A stretch of DNA of 64,000 bases from Patiria miniata (taxonomy: Eukaryota > Echinodermata > Asteroidea > Valvatida > Asterinidae): NCBI RefSeq assembly GCF_015706575.1, contig NW_024037069.1, forward strand, positions 44,709,553-44,773,552. Reading direction: 5' to 3'. The notes beneath the pieces are model-generated. The model was not told the DNA's origin, did no database searches, and worked only from the letters and a program-made list of their open reading frames with translations. Made by a program: the position numbers and the translations under genes. Positions 1 to 12,700 of the stretch are shown here, piece after piece; the stretch's first letter is position 1; each line of letters begins with the position of its first letter.

Positions 1-207
1 GAATGGGAAATTGCACCAAGGCAAATTATCGAAAGCACCAAGGCAAGTTATGGAGGACACCAATGTACATGAGGACACCAAAAAAGTAAATAGTACCCCA
101 CCTTGTCTGTACAATCCAAGCTTGTAGAAAAAAAAAAAAAGCCGCGTGGCCGCGTCATTTCCGGAACTTTGTTCTGACCAGAGACCGAATATTATTTTTT
201 TTTGGCC
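1..207 (-). mobile_element. PIF/Harbinger-type MITE, family M1 (cut by window edge)
   Basis: It matches the elements at 8253-8633 and 29140-29504. The right terminus (GGTC...-type TIR, T-run, GGCC) is followed by TAA, the expected 3-bp TWA target. Non-coding. Confidence 0.7.
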
Positions 208-507
208 TAAGTAGGGAAGCACCCTGAAACATGTGGAACTTGGAACATGTATCACTTTGTACACAAAAATTGACCTCTTTGGATTATGTAATAGAACTAG
301 CCTCCATGAGGTGAGCCTTGGTGTACATGTTCTATTTTTCCTGGGATTCTGAGGGAAAATGGAACGCTCCATGGATAGGGAGGCTAGTTAACTGCACCAC
401 AAATTAAAAGAAGTCAATATTTGTTTCATAATGCCCAACCAGGAGTATTTCAACTAAAATCCAATACAAATGTTTGTCTTTCAATTGGAAATAAGACAAT
501 CATTTAC
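208..507. other. intron sequence, nothing recognised
   Basis: AT-rich sequence downstream of the presumed exon 28 donor. I see no exon or repeat here. Confidence 0.4.
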
Positions 508-732
508 AAAAGTTTGGCGGTATTCGGAACGGATGACAGATAAACATGCAGGGAGTGAGGCCGGAAATATCTGTCAGTGACCCGCTCGCAGCGAGCGAGG
601 CTGTAAACATGAGTGTGCTGCCCGAGGGTGATGGCTTCAACCCACCTGGCACTGAGGTCGAGTGAAAAGTAATCCCGCACCTCGTTCCGTTCTTGTCAAA
701 ATATTCCTGGCGTGAACTGATAAGTACTACTT
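508..732 (-). CDS. possible polycystin-like exon 28: degenerate GPS region
   Basis: It is open in the same frame as exon 27 and encodes SSRQEYFDKNGTRCG, then GLKPSPSGSTLMFTASLAA and SGSLTDISG, ending PFRIPPNF at a GTAAAT donor. The order YFDxxG...ST...LTD(F/I)xG...PPN resembles a GPS motif without its usual cysteines and HL cleavage site. A GATCCTAG acceptor would make a 111-nt intron that removes the intervening stop. The polypyrimidine tract is weak. Confidence 0.4.
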
Positions 733-3700
733 CTAGGATCGTTTGTTCCATTACAAATGTCTACATCATATCAATATGAACACACACTACTGCAACACTG
801 TCTTGATTAATGTACACACTATCTAAACTATTATTGTATTTACCAAAATTCAAGGAATCCCCCGCGGTATTGTCAGTAGAATTATTCCAGAACAAATCAT
901 CAAATGACATATTCATAAATTGATGATCAGTTGTGGGATAATCGGTGAACGATGGATTATCTGTTGTTGGAGGATTAGTTGAGGGATTAGCGCTTGTTGT
1001 CAGATCCTCCGTAGTCCATGGAAAATTCGTAGTTGAGTTGTATGAGACGTCACTTGTGGTGAAATCACTAGCGGTGGTCAGAGGTGTTGATGTAGTGGAC
1101 GGGACTCTTGATGTAGTGGATCCATCATTAATCTCTTCATCCGTTACATTTGGGATTATGAACATCCAATCGTAGTCCTCGGACGATGCCGTCTTATTGA
1201 AGCTAATGTAGAGTGCGTAGACCACGGTCTCGTTGCCTGGGCGTAACTCAATAAACACGCTCTCTCCGACCCCTTCCACCGTGAAACTATGACTGAAGCT
1301 GCCGTTGCCTAGTGTGGGGTCAAAGGTCGTGAAATTGGCCTCAGCAGTGGCGTCCAGTTGACTGAAGTGGATGTTGATCAGGTTGTTGTCAGATAAGTTG
1401 CTGACAGGGATTTCCACCGTGTCGTTGTTGAAGAAAGTAAAGTTGACCAAGCCTCCATCTTGTCTGTCTGCATGACTACCTTTGGCAAAGTTGTAGGTGT
1501 TGGTCCGTGTGGATTGCAACTGTTGAAGGGAAACAAAAGTAGCGTGTTGATTCACGTCAAACCATCATATTTGCTTAAGTGCAATGAAACTGAAGACCAG
1601 AACATGTGATATTAGAGTGGTTGAAATGCACGGTAAAAATGTTGTGTGGCCCAGGCGTTTTGAAACGCACAAAGTTGTACTGAATTCAGAATGAGGGCTT
1701 AACATCCAATAAGCCATTGGCAAATTAAACTCGAGTAACATCTGGTACCCTGACTTGCTCAGATGCTTGGCACATTTAAACTTTGAATTCTCCAGACCAA
1801 AGACACTGTTGCTATATCAAGTGATTTTGACTTGACAAACTTTGACCCAGTTTTACTTACAAAGTATTTGCTTGACATATGATCTTACTGCTGGTGACTA
1901 GCCTTTGTTAGAAGTATAGCAGGGGAAGTGGAAGTGAATTTTGACTGTCTGTGACTGCTTAAATAGCAAGAGGGTTAACAAGGTTGCGGCAAAGCAACTA
2001 AGATACTGATAATACCCAGGCAACTTGTTGACAAGCGATGGCCTCCCTTCTCCCCTGATAGCCATCCTTTCTTCACCACATGCAACAGAGAATTACATAT
2101 GCCAAACTGGAGAAAACCTTTCCTTTTGGATCACTGTCAAATTCCCTGAGTTTTCCCCCCCAACTGGAAAAATGGACCACTATGACCTGCGGCGAGTTCT
2201 GCCTCATTTTGCCACAACGCCTCACATATAAGCACAACACATTATTGGTACGAACTTGGGGTGTTTTAAAAACCTGCACAGGATTCTAGTTTGCCAGACC
2301 AACCTTCATATCTACAGCTTCATCTGTGCTACAGTTCTCCTCCCTTCCCATGAGCTCACACCATCCAGGCATCATGATATTCCCTGTCCCATCATCGACG
2401 GTCATGTTGCCAAGCTCCGCAGCCTTCTGACGACTGGTGCTCAGCGTGAGTTGAGGGGAAGTGAACACTGTGCTCTGCTCGCCAGGGAGCTTGTTATTGA
2501 CGGTGAGACTATACAGACGCTGCATGGAATCTTCCAGCTTGCTCAAGGTGGTTTCAGCCTTCTTCTGTCGAACAAGAAACAATAACCAAACAGAATTCAC
2601 GATAAAAACCATAAACCCCAACCCTAAAACACACAACCCTATTCCATGTTGCTCATTTCTACTCAAATGATTACAGAATAGAAAAGTTCACATAAACTCA
2701 GCATATAAAAGCAACAATTTCATTGTCTGAGATTCCATAAAAATGAAAATCATTAACAAACAGTTTTTATAGAAAGTAACTTTCTAGAAAAAAACAACCT
2801 GTACATGCATTGGTTTCTGTATTTGACACTAATATTTGTATATGTGCATGCAGGTAATTATCAATTTAGTTTCCAATACACAAGGATTTTTTGTTTTGAG
2901 TTTTAGAACAAAATTGAGTTTTATAACTTACTTGCAATTCTTCGTCCTGCTGTTGTTCATCAGTCTGAGCTGGAAAAATTAACAGAAATGTACCACAAAT
3001 CCTTCAGAAACTTTTCAAGAATGTATCACAACTCTATTAGAGACAAAGAGGTTTGAATTTGGCAATATTTAAAATTGGCAATTCCCTAAAGCCAAATTTC
3101 TATGATACAAAATATAAGGTCCTGAATGTTGATTTACAAAAAAAACTTTGGTTTGAAACTATAACTTTTAAAGGCAGTATTCTGTTTTCAGTAGTGCCTC
3201 ATCACAGAAAAGATCTGAGAGCTACAACTGGTTGCATTTCTATCAAATGCTCAGAGGTAGTGTGTTTACTGAATTCATGTAAAGGAATTTAGGTGACTTA
3301 GAATGGAATTTATCAATGAATAATGCTACCACTAATAATTCATCTGGTCAGCCTTACTTCATCTTAATCTTTCAACTAAAGCAACTTCAATTTTAGGGGT
3401 GTGCATCAAAACCGGATACCAGAGTACCCGACCGCTGATATCAGGAACTGGTTCCCGATTATGGGATCGGGTACCCGTAACCAACTTTACAAATAACTTA
3501 ATAACTTCTCGGACAATGAAAAACAAAGGTTTTGAATACCATTTGTAGGGAATTTTCAATATGAAAACCAGGCTTCAACAGATTTCACGCTTATGTGAAT
3601 TGTAACGCACGACAGATGACGCTTGCGAAAGTTGCAGTTTACACTGTAAGGCTAAAAAAAAAAGTCTCCGGTTTCTGGTATGGTGCTTGCCCAAAAAGTG

Positions 3701-6700
3701 ATGCGGCGACGCGGCTTTTTGGTTTTTTTACCTGTTTTTTTTTGCTTCAAATGTCGGCTGATGACTGCAAATGGTGCCCGACTAAACTTAGTGCAAATAT
3801 TATGGGAGACCAGAGAGGCCACATAACGCTTATTCTCGATCATAACCCCATCTAAAAACACGTTCAAATTGTGCAGCAGCAGGATTCCAGTAAAACCAGT
3901 GAGTTTGGCGGTTTTGAGACATCATCTTTAATTGAAAAAAAAAAACTTTTTCATTTTGCCGACGCGCATAGGTACGGCGACGCGCGCGCATACCGGAAAC
4001 CGGAGACTTTTTTTTTGGGCCTAAAGCTGTAAAAGCCCATCAGACAACTTCCAGGATTTGAATTTTTGGAATGAGTTTCTCTCATTGGTACCCGTGTTTT
4101 ACTTCAATAGGGTACTCGGTTTCCATACAACATGTACTGCACACCAGTATTTGACTCGCTCAATCCTTCACCAACAATGCCGCTATAACAAACACCACTA
4201 TTTCAAAACTTTTGTCTAATGTGAACATCCCCTTTTGCTGCCAAATTTTATGTACAAATACAAAGAACATCAGTGGTCTCAAAACTCAGTAATGAATGAC
4301 AACTACAGTCGACTCTCATTATAAAGGGCACTTTTATAAAGAGGTTCTGCTTATAAAGAGCAAATTCTGAGGTCCCAAATCTCGGGTTCTCTTTGTGTTT
4401 CTTTGTTTCGCTGTCCTTTAATAACAACATTCCTGTTATAAAGAGGTAATTTTGCTAGTCCCATCGACCTTGTTATAACGAGAGTCGACTGTATACTGAA
4501 CATTCATTGGTGGACCCCATAATGTTTGTCATGGCAAAGTGTAAATGTATCAGCTTTTTAACAAAAAACAATTCCTAGCATACTGAGCTGGAGCTACCTA
4601 ATGCAAGACGATTACGAGATTGGTGACTGCTTGAACCTGAAGCTGACATGTCGATAGGGTTACTGACAGACTCACTCACTCCCTGTTTGAATACAATCAA
4701 CAAAATATGGAATCTCTTTATTTAATCACATCAAAATCAAAATCGAAAATCGAAAATCAATACGATCAACAAAATATTGAATCTCTTTCATTTAAAGGGA
4801 ATATACATCATTTGCTTTTGCTGTAATTTTCAGAAATGGATGGAATTGGGGGGTTGGAAATATATAGCAAATATAGTTACACTGACTTTTTTGAGGTTTT
4901 GGGTTCGAAAATGCTATAAAAACCAAGAAAAACAATCATTTTCCTGTAGTCTGGTTCCCTGACTCCATTTAAGAAGAAACAGAGCAGTTTACATATATTG
5001 GGGAATTGTAAGGTCAGGGAACCAGTCTAGCTGGCTTGTACCCGTTCATAGTGTGTAATCTATTGCAAACAAGTGCGATGGTCAACTTGGGCCAGTATTT
5101 GAAAAAAAGCCAGTTTTTTTCCAACGCTGATCGGCCGATCAGCGTTGGAAATTGATACAAAAACAGCACTTTTCTTGAAAATGACAGTATACCAGGTGCC
5201 ATGATTTTACAGGATGCTTTACACTGTCATTCACTAACAGTCCAGCAAGGTTTTTCAAAATGATTTGGTAGTTTTATTTTTTGATGTTTGCAAATGTTGT
5301 ATTTTCCCTTTAACCCTAACCCTGCCAGACGCAGCACAGTGCATCAGGTGGAAAAGTCTGCTGCACTTTGATGGAAAATGCTACCAACACCAGTGCAGAA
5401 ACCAGCCACTTCTGAGACACTGAGAGCTAGTCCCATGGAACAATGCCCGAGTTGTATCCTGCTGCGTTTGGGGACCACAGACTCTGAGGCAGTTTGGCCT
5501 TGAGACTTTTGGCCTGATGGATCTTGCTACTCTGGGCAGGCTTGTCACTTAGACAAGTGTTGCATGTTGCTGCGTTTGGCAGGGTTTCTAGCCAAAATAC
5601 CCTGGAGGGTTAGGGTTAATAAAAATCAAATCCAAAAGAAAATCAAACAATTTAAAATAAAAATCGAAAATCAATACAATCAGCAAAATATTGAATCTCT
5701 TTTATTTAATAAAAATCAAATCAAAATAAAAAATAAAAAAATTCAAAATCGAAAATCGAAAATCAATACAATCAACAAAATATTGAATATGTTTTATTTA
5801 ATCAAAATCAAATCAAAATAGAAAAATGAAAATGGCAAATCGCAAATCACATGAAATTGCATCGCCTGAAATAAATCTCATCGCATCGCCATCGCATCGC
5901 AACACTTTGCATTGCATCAAGTCAAATCAAGTCAAATCAAATCAAATCAAATCTTGACAGATAAAAACATGGTAGCACATGCACAGCAACACTTTGCCAA
6001 GATAACTGATACTTAACTTCAAAAAATTGGTTAATATGTGTGTGAGCTATAGTAAGAACAAATATAACATGGTTTTTGGGGGGGTGGAAAGTCAATATTA
6101 GCTCCCCTCGTATAGTATATGTTTATATATCTGTATACTTGTCATCATTTTCTTGTTCGTTTGGCCCTATTCCAACTCATCAGAAGTTCTCAACTACCAT
6201 GACTACATCTAGCACATGGGAATGACTTTAAACACACATCTTTTGTTTGATATGGAATTTTCCAGATTTATCTGCTGGGAAAATGAATTATTTTCAAGAT
6301 GAGGATTCTTGATATTTACCATTAGAATGTTTCCAGCGAATGAGATAAGCCCCTTGCCAACACTGTTCAGCTTGGACTCATCTTTGGTTGACTTTGGGTC
6401 ATCTTCAACAAAACTGAGCATTCCACCTACCACATTGGATAAGGTATCCTGAAAACCAATAAGAAGGAACATAATGTTACTGGGAGCAGATGGACAAACT
6501 AAAGTCACAAGTCCTTGGTCACAAGTCCTCACACGTCCATCACAAGTCCTCAGTCACAAGTAGTCACAAGTCCTCACAAAGTCCATCACAAGTCCTCAGT
6601 CACAAGTCCTTGGTCACAAGTCCTCACAAAGTCCATCACAAGTCCTCAGTCACAAGTAGTCACAAAGTCCTCACAAAGTCCATCACAAGTCCTCAGTCAC

Positions 6701-9700
6701 AAGTCCTTGGTCACAAGTCCTCACAAGTCCATCACAGGTCCTCACAAAGTCCATCACAAGTCCTCAGTCACAAGTAGTCACAAGTCCTCACAAGTCCTCA
6801 CAAAGTCCATCACAACTCCTCACAAAGTCCATCACTTGTCCTCAGTCACAAGTCCTCAGTCACAAGTCATCACAAGTCATTGTGTCTCAAGTTAAGCCAC
6901 AAGCTATTCAAGTGAACTGTTTTAAATGCATTCCTTTGTTATTGCTCATACTCTTGTTACTTGGGATCAGACATGTGATGGGCTTGACTACAACACTGAC
7001 ACACAAACATATTTTTCAACTCAGGCTAGTAACCGTTCTAGGAATAATCTCCAAATGATTCAACATCTGAACTGATCTGGACTGATAGAGAATCAAGTTA
7101 CCGGTATGTACTAGTTTCTTACACTTGCAAAACTCACCAGAGTGTTAGGAGATAGAGCTGATACGTCTTTGGTAATGAGGCTTATTGTACTGGACATCAA
7201 GACAATATCTTCAGAGCTGCTCACTACCACAGAGGATTGAAGCTCTACCATCCTGCCAATCTCCTGTATACCAAAACAAATCTGTAGTTAAAGGACCTAC
7301 TACTCATGTAGATGGTTGACTAATTGATTGATTATTAATTAATACACCTGTTTTGGAGGGGTATTTCAAAGTCGCCCCATCCCAAATTATTTCATGGATT
7401 TGACCTGAGTACATGAACAGTTCAATCTTTGAAACACTTAGAAGTGACTACGTTGAAAAATCCACTGTTGCTATTGTTTGGAATGCTTCAAGAGTCTAGT
7501 CAATGAAAATTAAACAAAGAGTTTGAGAAAATGGGGCACCACCAACATAGGGCTAAAAAGCTCAGTTGGTTAGAGCAATGGAACGGCAATCAAGAAGACG
7601 CAGGGTCAAACCCCACTCCAATTAATTTCTTTTTTCATCTTTTAAAAAAATAAAATAATAAAATAAAGTTCATCTCTGGAAGTCAAATCTATTTGGGCTA
7701 AAGCCTGAGTTGCTCCTAATAGTATTTGGACTCTTGGAGTCAAATGGATTGAATTACAATCAGAAAAATCCATTACTTTGTCAATTGATGGCTCAATCAA
7801 CCTTGCTTATCAAATCGACTTGACTAATTTACTAATCATTTTATTGACCCCTTGATGAATTGATTAATAAGATGTTATCATTTAGTCAATTTAGGACGGT
7901 ATTAAAACATCAACAAAACAATTCAACCAACCGACTGACTTTACTGACCAACCAACAGACCAAGTGATTTATATACCACTTGATTGATTACAACAATTAT
8001 AAATGAATGCATTGATGCAATACAATTATGACTAACCTGTGACTTTTCAGCTCTTTCAGCTGCCTGTTGCTGTCTCGCTTGCTCATCCATCTATAAACAC
8101 AAAAGCACAAAATACTGACGAGAACTTGCAACGAGTCCCCAAGTTTACTATTAAAGATGTGACTTTGTGTTTAATTTTGTAAACGTTAAGCAAATATTTT
8201 CAGAACCGTTTAAACGTTTAGCCATATTACAAAGGCTGACACCTGCCCATTAGGCCAAAAAAAAAATATTCGGTCTCTGGTCAGACCAAAGTTCCGGAAT
8301 TGACGCGGCGACGCGGCTTTTTTTTTTTTTTCTTCTTCTTTTTTTTTTTTCTTCTAGCTTGGATTGTACAGACAAGGTGGGGTACTATTTTGCTTTTTTG
8401 GTGTCCTCATGTACATTGGTATCTCCATAATTTGCCCTGGTGCTTTCGATCATTTGCCTTGGTGCAATTTCCCATTCCTTGGTGCTCTTTGGTAAAAAAA
8501 AGTGAGGAGGTGCGGCAATAGAGGGTGCTGTTGGAGCTACCGCGGAACATTTTGAAGAAAAAAAAAGATTGACGCGCATGATTAAAATCGACGCGCGCGC
8601 TGACCAGAGACCGACTTATTTTTTTTTTTGGCCTTATGTCTACTGACTAGCGTGATTGTCATGATGAATAACATTGACTGACATAATACTAGCAGACGGT
8701 CGTTGAAAACTTGAATAAACTGGACTACGCGTACCCCGAAGTATGATCAAGTAATGCAATGCTTCTTGGTTTTGTAATTAAATAGGTTTGAAAACATTGT
8801 TAATTATTTGTGCTCTGTACACGTTTTATGTTTAATTCAAAGCAAGATCGCATGAACGTAGGTTGGGGTTTTGTTTACCTGTTTTTTTTTAATTTGTAAA
8901 CAGATTTAGAATTGTTTTCTTTTAAACATGTAAACGTTACATCCTATGTACTATTACACAAAAATATCTGGCCGATGAAAAGGAATCTAAACATCTCACA
9001 TATGAACATATTCTTGTGTATTTTGGTGAAATTTAAATTTTAAATTTAAAGCTCCACCAGTGCTTTTCAACATATTTAATTTTTCGTTAATTTATATTAA
9101 AGTTTTAGACGGGAAAACGTTTGTTTTTAGTTTAGACGTTTTCAACCCTCAGAAAATTATGTTTTTATTTAGGGTTGTCTTTGTGCAGATAATGCATTAT
9201 GTTTACAAAAAAAAAAGGGAAGAGTAAGATTCTTCTCACCTCTGTTGGAGCCTCACTGGGGAGATCTTGGAAAGAACATGCAGAAAAGAGAAAAAAAGTT
9301 TATTGATATATAGAGTAACTTTATACTGAAGCAATGTTGTACCGTGTAGAAAAGGTTGATCATGTTATGCGGACTGTTAATAAATGTAAGTGCAAAAATA
9401 TTACGTCTCCACATTCTGGATTATGAGCATGAACAGTAGACAGCACCCCCTCGCGACGCCCATGTCCCCAACTCTCCTTTCTTGCCTTTGAGCTGTTCCA
9501 TCACCGTAAAGGCTGGTCGCCATTCATCTTCTTTTTGTTATTTCACAGTCTTAAATTTTGCCAACAAGTGGCTGACAAACTAGGAATGACTAGCAAAGTT
9601 TTCAAATATCGTACTGGTTGTAGTAATTGGAAACAGGCTGTGAAACCAAACAAAGATTTCTCTTGAATGACTGGGGGCAAGAAACAGAGCCTGACGTGGA

Positions 9701-12700
9701 TGCGTTACCGGGTGACGATGATTCGGTTGCCAATAGCAACGATGCATCCAATAGGAGTTGAGCATTGATGGCTTCTGGGTTTTCTTCGGACCTCAGAGTC
9801 TCATACAAACGCTCCTGCTCTAAGCTGTGGTTCTCTGATCGTCTGTTAACTGGTGGGCTCACCTTCCAGAACAAACAGAAAAATGGAAAGGACAAAAAAA
9901 TGACGAAATGTAAGTTCACATAATGGTTCTTCGCTTGGGAAAAAATGCAGCTGTGCACATGTAAACAGCAATGGTGGTGCCGACAATAAAGGGTTTTGCC
10001 ATCGACCAACGTATTTTTTTATAAACACTGTACACTCAGTGTAGTCCTGAGTGGTTATGAAAAACAATCCACAAACTACTCAGGTGGATTGCAATCTCCC
10101 ACTTACTACAGGGTGAGTCAAAAAGAACGTGACCTGGATTCATTATTTTTTTTCCTACAAAAGCAATTGAATTAAGCGAGCATGTTCTTCCACTCGTGAA
10201 AAAAAAAGACTTACTGAAATTGATCCATGCTATTTGAAGTTATGCATGTTTTACTAAAAGAACTAAGTTTTACAGCTGTCCATGGAATGCTCAATGCTTT
10301 GAAGCTATTGAGCTGAGTGAGAACCAGAGATTACTCACAGGCATTCAAATACAAATGAGATTTTAATCATTCGAGTCAAGACTGAAAGATTATTTCACTG
10401 TCAGATTCTGTGTTTTGAGTATGGGGAACAAATCAAGTCTATTTCTGAAATGATGATGATGATTTTGGTCTGTTTTCCTTTGCAAGTTTTCATTCATTCA
10501 TGTAGGTAGGAAAACATCTATGGTTCATTGTAAGGGTATTCATCTTAAAATGATCAGTGGTGGACAGCTGAATTTGTGGTATTTGTTAAAAGAGAAATAA
10601 AATTACGCGAGCGTTTTCACAGTTCCTAGCCAATAACATGTACTTTATTCCAATATTATGGGGAGAGCAACATATTTTCAAACTTTTTTTTCTAAAAACT
10701 TGGTCACTTTCTTTTTGACTCACCCTGTATTACAGATGTCTTTACCACTAAATCACCGAGCTTGCCGGGGATGGTTTGTTGGTTCAAACCTGATATTGGT
10801 TGAGGTACCCGCTACCAAATGGCTTGCGAGAAAAACTTCAAAGTGATAAGCTCCATTATAATAATAGGATATCTTCTGTCAATTTGGTCAAGATGCTTAC
10901 CGTGATGTTAGCAAAGGCAAGAGAAGTGGTCGCCCCAATGGTGTCCTCAGCAGTCACACTAAGTGAAACAGCATAATCATTAGTTGGTGAGCCCAACGGC
11001 GGCTTAACGTCGACCTTTGGAACAGCGCTGTTCTTAAGTACAGCCTCAAATAATGCTGACTTAGCTAGGAAATACAAAAGCACACGTGAAACAAGGATTA
11101 AAATGAGCCTCAAAATATCTTCTGTTTCAAAGGCCCAAACGTGTAGATTTCTTTGATCTTCAGAAAGTCATTCCTAATTGCGACAAATTTTCTTTTAAAT
11201 ATATGCACGTCCTCATTACATAAATTTTAAGCATGGTTGGAAAATGCTTGCTCTCAATTGCAAATTTACGTCCTCGTCTTTAAAAGGTCGGTCTCTTCAT
11301 TTAGTTTTTGATAAAGTTTGAATTACTCGTTGATTTTAAGTTCAATTGCATGTTTTAAATTCTGTAGTTCTGTAATGATGGGTGTCCTCAGTTTGATCGC
11401 TCAAATATGAAGCGGCAAAAGAAACTTCTTTGCACTCTGTGCTCAAGGATACCTCCATGGTAACGAAGAGAGAGCTGGGAGGCGACTGCGAGGGACAATC
11501 AGACGCATTGCTGACTCCTGATGCTCACTCCAAGATGCTAAGGCTTTATGCATATTCAGAATGAAAAGCGTACTTTACGCTATACGGGCGCGAACCAGTG
11601 CACGCACATGATGTGTCCCTCCAACCGGGGCTCTGTAAATAGGTCACAAAGTGCCCTCTATTGTTCATACACGGAGCAAAGAGATTCAACCTTGTCCAAT
11701 CAGAACTCACCATAGAATTTGTACAGGACTATGTCCTGCCAATCTTTCCAATCCTCGCAGACGATGCGCACAGATTCCCCCAACGTTATGTTCTGCGGAT
11801 GCACTGTGCAGCTGCCACTGACTGGGGGTTGGTTTAACTGGATCTTCATGCTAGCATAACCCTCTCCACGTTGGGTGTTAGTGGCATGGGCGGTGACCTC
11901 GAAGACAGAGAACTGAGGAAAAGCTGAGAAGAAGTCACTCTTGATGTACAGATACTCGGAGCCTCCTGCAAATATTCAAGAAACAGTACAAGGGCAGTTT
12001 TACGGGAAAGGTTGTACACAAAGTCTTAATACTGGGGTCACAAAATGAACATCGTTCAAGGGACGATTAATGAATTTTGTTTTTTCAAAGAATGGACCCT
12101 GAGATAATTACCTACCTACCTGGATAACTTTTAGGGCTTAAAGGGAAGATACAACATTTGCAAACATAAAAAAACTAAATGATCAAATTATCACAAAATG
12201 TCTTACTGGATTGTTAGGAAATGACAGTCTAAAGCATCCAGTAAAGTTGTGGCTCCTGGTGTGCTGACATTTTCAAGAAAAACTGTATTTTACCAGCGCT
12301 GGTCGGCCGACCAGCGTTGGAGAAAACTGGCTCTTTTCAAAAAATGTTCCTCCTTTTTCATATTTACTTCGTCTGCATTTTCTTTGCAATTGATTACACA
12401 CCTTTGAAGACTACAAGCCTACTAGACTGATTCTCTGATCTTACATTTCCCTAAAGTCTATAAATTGCTCCATTTCATCTTAAGTGGGGTCAGGGAACCA
12501 GACTACGAGAACATGATTGGTTTTCTTGGTTTTTCCAGCATCTACGAAACCAAAACGTGAAACAAGTCAGTGTAACAATATTTGCTATAACATATTAATC
12601 CTCCAAATCCATTTATTTCTGAAAATTGAAGCAAAAACAAATGTACATTCCCTTTAACCATAAAGACAAAATCGATATTTTGTTTTACCTTACTCTTCAC

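Larger units (their letters stand above)
4690..5850. repeat. AT-rich tandem repeat (about 95-bp unit) interrupted by two TTAA elements
   Basis: The phrase CAACAAAATATTGAATCTCT followed by TTTATTTAA recurs about four times (near 4695, 4765, 5680 and 5770), each followed by CAAAATC-type sequence. Two transposons (4796-5309 and 5314-5616) sit in the TTAA of one unit. Confidence 0.65.

Noticed and set aside
5281-5330. An interstitial telomere sequence (CCCTAACCCT)
   Set aside because: Only two units, and they form the end of a transposon with a matching inverse end, so not a telomere relic.
6490-6895. Open frames rich in HKSSVTS and SQVHHKSI repeats (also 21304-21735)
   Set aside because: They come from an 11-bp minisatellite whose period keeps frames open. 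There is no start context or splice support.
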